Part shown: positions 1 to 7,772 of the stretch, piece by piece
Layout of the letters: the number at the start of each line of letters is the position of its first letter
Position numbering within the stretch: position 1 is the first letter of the stretch
DNA from: an uncultured Verrucomicrobiales bacterium
GTDB taxonomy: Bacteria > Verrucomicrobiota > Verrucomicrobiia > Verrucomicrobiales > Akkermansiaceae
Direction of reading: 5' to 3'
Length of the DNA: 64,000 nt
Assembly (NCBI GenBank): GCA_937951675.1
Contig: CALFBI010000004.1
Span: 82,090-146,089 of the forward strand
The notes under the pieces: generated by a model
Told to the model about the DNA's origin: nothing
The model's input: only the letters and a program-made list of their open reading frames with translations
Databases searched by the model: none
Program-made: the position numbers and the translations under genes

Positions 1-104
1 CACATTCTCATCATGTTCCGCTGATTCACAAAACTATTATACTTATACACACACGCAAATAAGAGCACAATAGCTGACCCAAGTAGTAAATACATATCAC
101 TCAC
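1..104 (-). CDS. LemA-like protein, N-terminal fragment
   Basis: Thirty-four codons run off the left edge of the window. They read as a short N-terminal head, one hydrophobic segment (about residues 5-19) and then YNSFVNQRN. This resembles the start of LemA-family proteins, where a single membrane anchor is followed by YN-x-LV-x-xRN. I start it at a GTG because a near-perfect Shine-Dalgarno AGGAGGTGA sits six bases upstream; the in-frame ATG three codons later would be too far from it. The gene lies 46 bases downstream of lpxD on the same strand. LemA proteins are anchored in the inner membrane and their role is poorly defined. The family call rests on a few residues only and could be wrong. 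Confidence 0.45.
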   Translation of the reverse strand, partial: MSDMYLLLGSAIVLLFACVYKYNSFVNQRNMMRM

Positions 105-107
105 GAA

Positions 108-116
108 TCACCTCCT
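108..116 (-). promoter_or_regulatory. strong ribosome binding site before the LemA-like gene
   Basis: On the minus strand this reads AGGAGGTGA, a near-complete anti-Shine-Dalgarno match. It decides the GTG start at 104. It stands out because most other starts in the window have weak or no recognisable site. Confidence 0.6.
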
Positions 117-150
117 AACACTCTTCCAGAACCCCCCAGTGAATGCCGTC

Positions 151-1197
151 TTAATCTTGAAGATTTTGTTCGATCTCTTCGATCCTGGCTTTGAGATCGC
201 GAAGCTCATTAGCCATCTTCGGAAGCCGCTTAACGAAAGCTCTACTACGTTGTGATTCTTTCATCGGAATAGCGGGGTAACCCAAGTAGACCTGATTCCC
301 TTCTAAGGATTTGGAAACACCACTCCGAGCCCCGACCACCGTTTGGTCACCAAGTTCGACATGCCCAGTAACTCCTGTCTGCGCGGCTAGAGTCACATAA
401 TCTCCTAGTTTACTCGAACCTGCTATTCCAGATTGGGCCGCCATGAGGCAATGCTTCCCGAACTCAACATTATGAGCAATCTGATTTAAATTATCAATCT
501 TGGTCCCTTCTCCGATAAAAGTCTTACCAAACCGAGCACGGTCAACTATCGAATTCGCCCCGATCTCTACATCGTCTTCAATAACGACAATCCCAACCTG
601 TGGAATCTTTTCATGTTTCCCGTTAATGAGTTCGAACCCAAACCCATCAGAGCCGATCACAGCATTAGGTTGTAACACCACTCGGTCTCCAAGTTCGCAT
701 TGTTCACGAACAACCGCGTTAGCATGTAATAGGCAGTCTTTACCCACTTTTGCCATCGGCTCGATCACCACTCCTGGACGAAGGGTCGTCCCCTCCCCGA
801 TCGTTGCTCCTGCACCTACCACCACTCCTGCAGCGATTGAAACCTTAGCAGGGTTTAGAATCGCTTCTGGGTCGATATAGGCTCCTGAAGAAACTCCGAG
901 CGGGTATTGGACTGTATCCCCCACTAAAGAAGCCATTACTTGAGAAAAGGCAAAAGAGGGGTTTGCAACCGGAATTAAGGTCACCCCATCTGGACCGTCC
1001 TTTATCTCGGAAGGCACTAAAACAGCCGAAGCTTTCGTCTCTCGAAATTGAGGAAGGTATTTTTCATTCCCCAAAAAGCTTAATTGCCCAGCTTCAGCTT
1101 GCTCAAGAGAAGCCACTGAAGTGATCTGGGTAGAAAAATTGCCGCCAATAGGAGAAGCTCCTAAGGTGGCGGCAATGTCAGAAATGGTATATCCCAC
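151..1197 (-). CDS. lpxD: UDP-3-O-acylglucosamine N-acyltransferase LpxD
   Basis: LpxD adds the N-linked 3-hydroxyacyl chain from acyl-ACP to UDP-3-O-acylglucosamine, the third step of lipid A synthesis. The 348-residue length fits the family. The N-terminal uridine-binding domain (about 1-100) is followed by a left-handed beta-helix of hexapeptide repeats (about 105-310) and a C-terminal helix. The catalytic histidine lies in NQIAHNVEFG, equivalent to the E. coli IAHNV motif. The only start that fits is a GTG, since an in-frame stop lies shortly upstream. Two skp-like genes precede it, as in the skp-lpxD neighbourhood of many Gram-negative bacteria. It supports the presence of an LPS outer membrane. 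Confidence 0.95.
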   Translation of the reverse strand: MGYTISDIAATLGASPIGGNFSTQITSVASLEQAEAGQLSFLGNEKYLPQFRETKASAVLVPSEIKDGPDGVTLIPVANPSFAFSQVMASLVGDTVQYPLGVSSGAYIDPEAILNPAKVSIAAGVVVGAGATIGEGTTLRPGVVIEPMAKVGKDCLLHANAVVREQCELGDRVVLQPNAVIGSDGFGFELINGKHEKIPQVGIVVIEDDVEIGANSIVDRARFGKTFIGEGTKIDNLNQIAHNVEFGKHCLMAAQSGIAGSSKLGDYVTLAAQTGVTGHVELGDQTVVGARSGVSKSLEGNQVYLGYPAIPMKESQRSRAFVKRLPKMANELRDLKARIEEIEQNLQD

Positions 1198-1227
1198 GTA
1201 TTTTTCGGTGGATCAAATCAAATGATT

Positions 1228-1836
1228 TTACTCAGCAGCAGCTGGAGCTTTTGCCGCTTCGACCTCAGGCGCGTCTTCATTTAACACCGTGAGGATTGAA
1301 CCTGTAATTTCAACAGAGTCTTTTGAGTAAAGAAGGAAAGGAACCTGTGTCGCACTGCGACCGGACTTATCAAAAACGTAGTCGAAAGATTCTTCTTTAG
1401 CATGTTCTTCAACGAGCTTACGAATTTCTTCAAAAATCCCACGCATGCGTTGTCCGATTTTTTCCTGGAGGGCCGCGGTGCGACGCTGAAGGTAATCACG
1501 GCGCTCACGATCAAGAGAAATGCCCTCTTGCTGCTTCGTTTTAAATTCTTTAAACAGCTCTTCTTTGCGCTTATCAATAAGAGTAGGGTCTTCTAATTTC
1601 TTACGAAGGTCCTGAAGCTCTGTTTCCAATTCGCGGATACGCCCCAAACGCTCGTTATTCTCTTTCTGGATACGAGCACGCTCCACATTCATTTCTTTTT
1701 GGGCTTCTTTCGTGCGATAATATTCGCCCCAGAGTTTTTGCATATCAACTGTCGCTACTTTCAATTGCCCTTGTGAAAAGGCAGGAAGGGACAGAATAGG
1801 GAGAATGGCGAGGATAAGGAGTAAAGCTCGTTTCAT
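1228..1836 (-). CDS. OmpH/Skp-family periplasmic chaperone (copy 1)
   Basis: This 202-residue exported protein starts with a typical signal peptide (MKRALLLILAILPILSLPAFS), which is why I take the ATG at 1836 over a longer upstream extension. The mature part opens with a beta strand, KVATVDMQKLWGEYYRTKEAQ. A long charged helical region (about 50-140) follows, and then VDYVFD-like residues (ESFDYVFDKSG). This is the Skp/OmpH layout, in which trimers with helical tentacles hold unfolded outer-membrane proteins in the periplasm. It lies directly upstream of lpxD and downstream of a second copy. The C-terminal tail is rich in alanine and glutamate. Confidence 0.85.
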   Translation of the reverse strand: MKRALLLILAILPILSLPAFSQGQLKVATVDMQKLWGEYYRTKEAQKEMNVERARIQKENNERLGRIRELETELQDLRKKLEDPTLIDKRKEELFKEFKTKQQEGISLDRERRDYLQRRTAALQEKIGQRMRGIFEEIRKLVEEHAKEESFDYVFDKSGRSATQVPFLLYSKDSVEITGSILTVLNEDAPEVEAAKAPAAAE

Positions 1837-1927
1837 GGTAATAATTCTTAAAAAGAGAAGGCTCAGAAGATGAAGACTTCTTAACAAGACGTCAACGACC
1901 ATTCTTAGATGAGGACATTTCTTCTTT

Positions 1928-2512
1928 CTATTTTTGCGCTTTAAAATGAAGGATCAAGTCTTCCGTAATATCAGTCGCGCCTTTCACATACAAAACAGAA
2001 GGAACGTGTGAGGTATTGAGCCCTGAGGTATCAAAAACCAAGGTATACCCCTCCTCTTTTGCAAATTGTTGCACCTGCTGATGAAGTTTTGCCAAAATGG
2101 TCTTCATCCTCGCCATCATTTTGTCATTTAGCTGAAGGTTCAGACGTTCAAGCGCTTGCTTGCGAGCTGCATCTTTTTCCTGACGTAAGCGAAATTGGTT
2201 CAAAAATTCCGCATGCAGCTTTTTTCGCTCTTCCTCGCTGATAGCCTCACTCTGTTGCCGAACGAGAAGCTCATTAATCACTTTGTCGACCGCTAAGATT
2301 GCATCAACATTTTTAGCATCATCTTTTTGCAACTTTGACCGTTCATTACGAATTTGATTCTGAGCTGCTTCTGTCACAGGTAATGATTGGAAGACTTTCT
2401 GAAACTGCACCAACGCCACTTTTGATGTGGATGAGTCTCCCTGCACAGAGATAACCATCAGGAAAAAAAGACCTATTACTCCACCGTATTCTTGAATCTT
2501 TTTAGAGAGCAT
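1928..2512 (-). CDS. OmpH/Skp-family periplasmic chaperone (copy 2)
   Basis: This is a diverged paralogue of the adjacent Skp-like gene, 194 residues from the ATG at 2512. That start places a hydrophobic signal segment (GGVIGLFFLMVISVQG) at the N-terminus; a longer reading would overlap the panC start on the other strand. The core is again KVALVQFQKVFQ, a long charged coiled-coil-like stretch, and EGYTLVFDTSG. The two copies read in the same direction with a 91-base gap. The 73 bases between this start and panC must hold promoters in both directions. Family membership is clear, but client specificity is unknown. Confidence 0.8.
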   Translation of the reverse strand: MLSKKIQEYGGVIGLFFLMVISVQGDSSTSKVALVQFQKVFQSLPVTEAAQNQIRNERSKLQKDDAKNVDAILAVDKVINELLVRQQSEAISEEERKKLHAEFLNQFRLRQEKDAARKQALERLNLQLNDKMMARMKTILAKLHQQVQQFAKEEGYTLVFDTSGLNTSHVPSVLYVKGATDITEDLILHFKAQK

Positions 2513-2585
2513 TTGATTATTAATATGCCTAAACTCTGAGATTCGGCCTAGTAAAAAAAGATTCGAATGCGATAGGTTATTCCTC

Positions 2586-3440
2586 ATGGTTATTACCTCC
2601 AACTCGCAAAACTTTCAGGAACTGTGTGCGCAAGCTGGGAAAAAAATCTATTTTGTCCCCACCATGGGCGCTTTACATAGAGGCCACACCGCTCTCATGA
2701 AGGAAGCTCGTCGCCTGGCAGGGAGCGAAGGCACTGTCGCCGTAAGTATCTTTGTCAACCCTCTCCAATTCGACCGCTCCGAAGACCTCGATTCCTACCC
2801 TCACTCAAAAGAAAAGGACCTTCAGGCCTGTGAAACAGCAGGAGTAGACATTGTCTTCATCCCTCTCGCGGAACAATTTTATGAGCCGAATCATTCCATT
2901 GAAATTCGTGAAACAAGCCTCAGTAAAAGGCTCTGCGGAGCTTCTCGACCAGGTCATTTTAATGGAGTTTGTGCCGTGGTCCTTAAACTATTCATGCTTG
3001 CAAGCCCACAAGCCGCCCTTTTTGGGAAAAAAGACTTTCAACAACTGGCCATTATTCGGCGCCTTGCAAGAGACCTCTCCCTTCCGACCACGATCATTGG
3101 TCATGACACCGTGCGAGAAGACAACGGCCTCGCTCTCTCATCCCGTAATGCCCTTCTGACAGAGGAGGAAAAAAAAGATGCGGCTCGACTTTACCGAGCT
3201 CTTCAAAAAGCAAAATCGAACGCTTTGAAAGGAACGGCCGCTCACTTGGTTTTAAAACAAACAAAAGAAGCGATCGAATCTTCCTCTTACAAAGTGAAAA
3301 TTGACTACCTTGAACTTGTCAATCAAGAGACCCTCGAAAAAGTTGATTCCTTTTCAGCCCCCTCTCTTCTTGCTCTTGCTGTCTTTTATGGAGACAAAGT
3401 AAGGCTCATTGATTCGATGGAAATTCCTTCACAAAAATAA
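2586..3440 (+). CDS. panC: pantothenate synthetase PanC
   Basis: PanC condenses pantoate with beta-alanine using ATP, the last step of pantothenate (vitamin B5) synthesis in the cytoplasm. The 284-residue length is normal. Hallmarks are PTMGALHRGHTALM, containing the HIGH-type nucleotide motif, FVNPLQF, the FGKKDFQQLAIIRR segment, and REDNGLALSSRN. No clear Shine-Dalgarno sequence precedes the ATG. The gene is followed by nadB on the same strand after a gap of about 70 bases, and stands head-to-head with the second skp-like gene. Confidence 0.95.
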   Translation: MVITSNSQNFQELCAQAGKKIYFVPTMGALHRGHTALMKEARRLAGSEGTVAVSIFVNPLQFDRSEDLDSYPHSKEKDLQACETAGVDIVFIPLAEQFYEPNHSIEIRETSLSKRLCGASRPGHFNGVCAVVLKLFMLASPQAALFGKKDFQQLAIIRRLARDLSLPTTIIGHDTVREDNGLALSSRNALLTEEEKKDAARLYRALQKAKSNALKGTAAHLVLKQTKEAIESSSYKVKIDYLELVNQETLEKVDSFSAPSLLALAVFYGDKVRLIDSMEIPSQK

Positions 3441-3512
3441 GATCACCCTTTCCAAAAAAATTGGATGATTGCCAACTCGAGGAATTTGAGCTCAAAATCA
3501 CTTATTCTCACC

Positions 3513-5129
3513 ATGAAATCTGATTTTCTTGTCATTGGCTCAGGAATTGCTGGCCTCTCTTTCGCTCTCCGAGCGGCTAAACACGGCTCCGTTACGGTCA
3601 TTTGCAAAGACGAAGCCCTCGATTCCAATACCAACTGGGCTCAAGGAGGAATCTCTGCGGTTCTACCCGAAAACCTTCGAGATCAAGGCGACAGCAATCA
3701 GGAACATATCAACGATACACTCGACGCTGGAGCAGGGCTCTGTAACCCAGAGGCTGTCGCAGCCATTATCAAGGAAGGCGCTGCCACCATTGAAGAACTC
3801 ATTCAATGGGGCGTCGATTTCGATCAAGACGAAAATGGAAAGTTTTCTCTCGGAAAAGAAGGCGGCCATACTTCACGTCGTATCCTTCATTCGAAAGATA
3901 CGACTGGTCACGAAATTGCGACCTCTTTACTTGAGCAAGCCCGAAAACACCCTCAAATCCAGATTCTAGAAAATCACTTTGCGATCGACTTGATCACCAG
4001 TGCTCGGCTGGGCTCCTCCACAGATGATCGGGTGTTGGGGGCTTATGTTTTAGACCAAGAAAGTGAAAGTATCCATACCTTCAAATCAAATCGAGTTGTG
4101 CTTGCGACAGGAGGGTGCGGTAAAGTCTATCTTTATACAACCAACCCAGATAGCGCTACTGGTGATGGCGTCGCGATGGCCTGGCGCGCAGGTGCCTCGA
4201 TTGCTAATATGGAGTTTGTTCAATTCCATCCGACCTGCTTCTATAACCCTTCTGCCACTGGGCCTGAAGCGCGTTCTTTCCTGGTCTCAGAAGCGGTTCG
4301 TGGTGAAGGAGCTAAACTGATCGATCGTCACGGTCGAGAATTCATGTTCGAATACGATGAACGAGGTTCCCTTGCTCCTCGTGATATCGTAGCGCGAGCG
4401 ATTGATCACGAAATCAAGAAAACAGGAGCTCCTTGTGTCTTTTTAGATACGACGCATTATCCAAAAGGATTCATGAAAGAGCGGTTTCCTCATATTCATC
4501 AAACCCTCGAATCTTTTGGGCATGATTGCGAAGTCGACCCCATTCCTGTTGTTCCTGCCGCGCACTATATGTGTGGAGGAGTGGTAACAGACCTTCACGG
4601 TAAAACGACGATCCGAGGTTTATTTGCGGTTGGAGAATCTGCCTGCACGGGCCTCCATGGAGCAAATCGCCTTGCTTCAAATAGTCTCCTTGAAGGAAAT
4701 GTGATGGCTCGCCGAGCTTTCGATGAAATGATGCGCCTTTACCCTCCAGGGAAAGAGACCCCTACGACTCCTCCCATTCCTGAATGGGAATATGGAGACA
4801 CTACGACGCCAGACGAACTTGTTGTCATCTATCACAATTGGGATGAAATTCGGCGATCAATGTGGGATTATGTGTCGATTGTCAGGACTGATAATCGTCT
4901 CAAAAGAGCCGGCTACCGGCTTCAAAACTTAAGAAAAGAAGTGCGTGAATTCTATTGGGGGCACCGAGTCACTCGCGATATTTTAGAATTACGTAACCTG
5001 GTGACAGTGGCCTCACTCATTGTTGACAGCGCGGTATGGAGAAAGGAATCACGGGGAATTCATTACACCCTCGATCACCCAGAACGTGTCTCTAAGTTTG
5101 AAGTCGACACGGTTCTTAGAAAATTTTAA
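3513..5129 (+). CDS. nadB: L-aspartate oxidase NadB
   Basis: NadB oxidises L-aspartate to iminoaspartate with FAD, the first step of de novo NAD synthesis. The N-terminus is a Rossmann FAD site, VIGSGIAGLSFALRAA, followed by NTNWAQGGISAV and the GGHTSRRI substrate-site motif. HYMCGGV and GANRLASNSLLEG follow, all typical of NadB. I start at the ATG directly before this fold (538 residues); an ATG 48 bases upstream would add a poorly conserved tail. No nadA or nadC is next to it here. The following gene begins eight bases after the stop, so the two are probably cotranscribed. Confidence 0.93.
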   Translation: MKSDFLVIGSGIAGLSFALRAAKHGSVTVICKDEALDSNTNWAQGGISAVLPENLRDQGDSNQEHINDTLDAGAGLCNPEAVAAIIKEGAATIEELIQWGVDFDQDENGKFSLGKEGGHTSRRILHSKDTTGHEIATSLLEQARKHPQIQILENHFAIDLITSARLGSSTDDRVLGAYVLDQESESIHTFKSNRVVLATGGCGKVYLYTTNPDSATGDGVAMAWRAGASIANMEFVQFHPTCFYNPSATGPEARSFLVSEAVRGEGAKLIDRHGREFMFEYDERGSLAPRDIVARAIDHEIKKTGAPCVFLDTTHYPKGFMKERFPHIHQTLESFGHDCEVDPIPVVPAAHYMCGGVVTDLHGKTTIRGLFAVGESACTGLHGANRLASNSLLEGNVMARRAFDEMMRLYPPGKETPTTPPIPEWEYGDTTTPDELVVIYHNWDEIRRSMWDYVSIVRTDNRLKRAGYRLQNLRKEVREFYWGHRVTRDILELRNLVTVASLIVDSAVWRKESRGIHYTLDHPERVSKFEVDTVLRKF

Positions 5130-5136
5130 GCAACTG

Positions 5137-5898
5137 ATGATGAATCGAATCGTGGCCTTGATGATCATGAGTGTTTTGCTCACCTGTTTCCTTCCCATGG
5201 CAGGAACCGCAGAGCCTCAAGTGCGGATGAGAACTTCTCCTCAAAGCCCTCTTCATCTGTCTAAAAAGCGTTACCCTTGGCGCTTGGGGATTACTGCCAC
5301 TATTTTTTGGATCGGCGAATCACCCACCGCCAACAACCCAACTCCTAATGACAAGTCTTCTTGGAATCAGCGGTGGCAGGAAGAATATGGAGGTTTTGAT
5401 GACCCAAGCCCTACCGGAAGACGTGGCTATTTCCCTAAAAAATTCAAACCCGGGCTCAATCCTTTTTATATCGCGCTCCCTTACAACGATTCTGTAAAAT
5501 ATAATCAACACTGCCCTCAAGCTCGGCGAGTGATTCCTTGGTTTCGGCAATACCGGCCCAAACCCGGAAAATCAGTTTGCCATAACCGGTGGGTGCAAAT
5601 TGTTCGCAATCAAAAAATTTGTTACGCACAATGGTCTGACTGCGGCCCCTTTGTTACCGATGATTGGGAATACGTTTTTGGAAATAAACCTCCCAAAAAC
5701 AAAAAAAACAAACAGGCCGGAATCGATATTTCCCCTGCCATTCGTGACTTTTTAAAAATTAAATCCGGGCAAAAAGTGCATTGGCGATTTGTCGAGCTAT
5801 CACAAGTGCCTAAAGGGCCTTGGTCTCGATATGGAAAGAATAATCCTTTTGTAAACCCTGAGGAGGCCAAAAAGCATTCTTTTTCTAGAAGCAGGTAA
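5137..5898 (+). CDS. secreted protein with a probable double-psi beta-barrel (RlpA-like) region
   Basis: The 253-residue product starts with a signal peptide (hydrophobic from about residues 4 to 22, cleavage near GTAEP). The middle is rich in aromatics and glycine (ITATIFWIGESP, NPFYIALPYND). The C-terminal half contains CYAQWSDCGPF followed by AGIDISPAIRDFLKIKSGQ. That order resembles the double-psi barrel of RlpA and expansin-type proteins, where a D-x-GPF segment precedes IDLS-x-A and a glycine turn. Barrel homology suggests cell-wall binding or lytic activity, but this is inference. Four cysteines could form disulfides outside the cytoplasm. It follows nadB by eight bases. Confidence 0.6.
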   Translation: MMNRIVALMIMSVLLTCFLPMAGTAEPQVRMRTSPQSPLHLSKKRYPWRLGITATIFWIGESPTANNPTPNDKSSWNQRWQEEYGGFDDPSPTGRRGYFPKKFKPGLNPFYIALPYNDSVKYNQHCPQARRVIPWFRQYRPKPGKSVCHNRWVQIVRNQKICYAQWSDCGPFVTDDWEYVFGNKPPKNKKNKQAGIDISPAIRDFLKIKSGQKVHWRFVELSQVPKGPWSRYGKNNPFVNPEEAKKHSFSRSR

Positions 5899-5948
5899 CT
5901 CTGAGCGAAATCGCCCTAAAAAAGTTAAAGGGCGCTCAAAATGTGACT

Positions 5949-5977
5949 TTATAAGTAGAATTCCTGTCTACTTATAA
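5949..5977 (+). repeat. perfect 11-bp inverted repeat
   Basis: TTATAAGTAGA and TCTACTTATAA flank a seven-base loop. The repeat lies 50 bases after the barrel-protein gene and 18 bases before the small secreted ORF. No T-run follows directly, so it is a poor intrinsic terminator. It could be a regulator site or a leader hairpin for the downstream ORF. Confidence 0.6.
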
Positions 5978-5995
5978 TAAGCCCCCTTTTGAATC

Positions 5996-6154
5996 ATGAT
6001 CTCCATTCGCGCGCTCTTTTTGACATTTTTATTAATCTTATTCGCTACTCTGTATGGCGCGCCTCAGACACCTAAAACATTAAAAAACAAAAAATTACAC
6101 ACCTTTGCCTATTCTAATCTCTTAGAAAACATCGATCGCAGAGCTCTTCACTGA
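5996..6154 (+). CDS. putative small secreted peptide (52 residues)
   Basis: ATG at 5996 to TGA at 6152-6154 encodes 52 residues. The first 21 (MISIRALFLTFLLILFATLYG) look exactly like a signal peptide, with a plausible cleavage before APQTPK. The mature peptide would be about 30 residues, basic, with a C-terminus near NIDRRALH. It sits between the barrel protein and the PEP-CTERM gene on the same strand, with a perfect inverted repeat just upstream. No family is recognised. The signal-like composition supports it, but so short an ORF could still be chance. Confidence 0.45.
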   Translation: MISIRALFLTFLLILFATLYGAPQTPKTLKNKKLHTFAYSNLLENIDRRALH

Positions 6155-6174
6155 AAAACATTAATCCTCCCACC

Positions 6175-6972
6175 ATGACCTTTTCTCCTATTTCGCCCTT
6201 GATGGTTACCTCTCTCTTATGCTCGACATTAATGAGCTACGGGCAGGGACCTGGTTTTGTGACTGATTATATTCAAATTAGCTCTGGTGGTGGTGCCACC
6301 GACACCCAAATCAACACGACCACAGAAGCTCTCGCCATCTATAATGCTTCGGTCTCTCTTGGTGATGGCCAAACGGGATCCGTTAATGTCGGAAGCGCTG
6401 TTTACAATGTTGTCGAAGTTGTTAGAGGACACACCTCCCCTAATATTAATTTTGGAAACCAAGTTGCTACTTTTTCTGGAAATGACGATTGGCCCAGTCA
6501 AGACGCTATTATCGGGGGGTCCGACTTTCTCGCCCGAACGACTAGCTCCTTAATCATTCCCGCCGGAACTTGGCAAATTGCTTTCGGCAGTGATGACGGA
6601 GCTTTCATTAAACTTCCTGGTATTAATTTCAGTAATGAGTTCAACGAAAACGGAGGCACCTCGGGAGATGACACAATCTTTTATAACCCTCCCCGTGGCC
6701 ATGCCTGGACAGGAGGAACAATCACTCTAGCGTCTGATACTACTGTTCTACTAGAAGCTCTCGTCTTCGAACGAGGAGGAGGAGACACTCTTGAAATCGC
6801 AATCCGCGATGCTAGTGCAGGATCTATCAGCTCTGTCAACTCAACTAACTGGGATCTATTAGAAAACGGACAATTAGGCTGGAATGTCACACAACCCATC
6901 CCTGAACCCACTTCACTTGCTCTCTGCGCCTTAACAGCTCTCGTGGGTTTAGCACGTCGTTCTCGTATATAA
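6175..6972 (+). CDS. PEP-CTERM sorted extracellular protein
   Basis: The 265-residue product has an N-terminal signal sequence (to about residue 24, ending SYGQG). The C-terminal sorting signal is IPEPTSLALCALTALVGLARRSRI: a PEP motif, one hydrophobic helix and a basic end. Exosortase is expected to cleave at this signal; a candidate enzyme is encoded at 29092-30030. The middle holds WQIAFGSDDGAFIKLPG and later LLEALVFERGGGD, which resembles a PA14-like carbohydrate-binding fold, though this is only suggestive. The 3' end overlaps by 24 bases, convergently, with the PhyH-like gene. No Shine-Dalgarno site is obvious before the ATG. Confidence 0.85.
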   Translation: MTFSPISPLMVTSLLCSTLMSYGQGPGFVTDYIQISSGGGATDTQINTTTEALAIYNASVSLGDGQTGSVNVGSAVYNVVEVVRGHTSPNINFGNQVATFSGNDDWPSQDAIIGGSDFLARTTSSLIIPAGTWQIAFGSDDGAFIKLPGINFSNEFNENGGTSGDDTIFYNPPRGHAWTGGTITLASDTTVLLEALVFERGGGDTLEIAIRDASAGSISSVNSTNWDLLENGQLGWNVTQPIPEPTSLALCALTALVGLARRSRI

Positions 6973-7740
6973 AACGGGAGACACTCTCTCATCGGTGTAA
7001 TCAGGAGCACCATCACTTTTCTTTCTCATTAGCCGCTCGTTAATGTGGCTGAAATTCCCTTGCTCTCTAAATTGATTCTCACTTGGCGCGAGGTGAACTG
7101 CCATGCCTCTTCTGATCTCCGAAGATTTGTTTTGCCCATTTCCATGCACGAGACGGCAATGCTGAAAGCTCACCTGACCTCGCTGAATAGTCATGACTTG
7201 ACGCGGTCGATCTCCGGGGTCCCAGTCATTAGGAAGGTCTAAAAAATGTTCGTGATGAGACTTTGGCAACAACGTAATGGGCTCCATTTCCACCGAACAA
7301 TCCTGAAAAGGAATCCACGCTGTAATCATGTTCTCTGAAGAACAATTCTTCCAACGTGACCTCTCCGTATGCCACGCATAATGGTGGCTTTTATGCTGAT
7401 CTGGCTCGGCATACAGAAGCTGGTCTTGCCAAAGCCGTATTTCACTCTCCCCCGTAAGAAGGCTCGCAATCTCTCCCAGAAGTGGATGCTGGGCAATCGC
7501 CGCAAGTGATGTTTGATAAAAAGAGGCATAAGGATGCTTTCTCATCGAGCTCGTGCTCACTCGAGGTCGAGGCCACTTAAACGCAGGGCTTGAATCGTAG
7601 GCTCCTTGATAAAAACGCTCCTGAGATTCCAATGCCGCCTCAATCTCGTTTTGACTCAAGATGATAGGAGAAACCCAATACCCTTCCTCTGCAAAAAAGG
7701 TGCAGTCTTTAGGAGTTGGAAGTGGGAATTCTGAAATCAT
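6949..7740 (-). CDS. phytanoyl-CoA dioxygenase (PhyH)-family oxygenase
   Basis: The product belongs to the 2-oxoglutarate/Fe(II) oxygenases of the PhyH type. The probable metal triad is H-T-E in YAWHTERSRW and the distal histidine in QHCRLVHGNG. The arginine that holds 2-oxoglutarate would be in SSEIRRGMAVH. Using HxE instead of the more common HxD is a variation. I start at the ATG at 7740 because AAGGAAG lies five bases upstream; a TTG at 7776 would overlap the preceding stop. The substrate is unknown. It is the last gene of the compact run starting at 13936. Confidence 0.75.
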   Translation of the reverse strand: MISEFPLPTPKDCTFFAEEGYWVSPIILSQNEIEAALESQERFYQGAYDSSPAFKWPRPRVSTSSMRKHPYASFYQTSLAAIAQHPLLGEIASLLTGESEIRLWQDQLLYAEPDQHKSHHYAWHTERSRWKNCSSENMITAWIPFQDCSVEMEPITLLPKSHHEHFLDLPNDWDPGDRPRQVMTIQRGQVSFQHCRLVHGNGQNKSSEIRRGMAVHLAPSENQFREQGNFSHINERLMRKKSDGAPDYTDERVSPVLYTRTTC

Positions 7741-7772
7741 CGCTGCTTCCTTAAAAACATGAGCTGAAAAAA

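Noticed and set aside
500..880. Rightward ORF opposite lpxD
   Set aside because: It is a shadow of the lpxD hexapeptide repeats, with low-complexity serine/proline/threonine composition and no domain.
2513..2602. N-terminal extension of the second skp-like gene
   Set aside because: It overlaps the panC start on the other strand and precedes a clear signal peptide at 2512.
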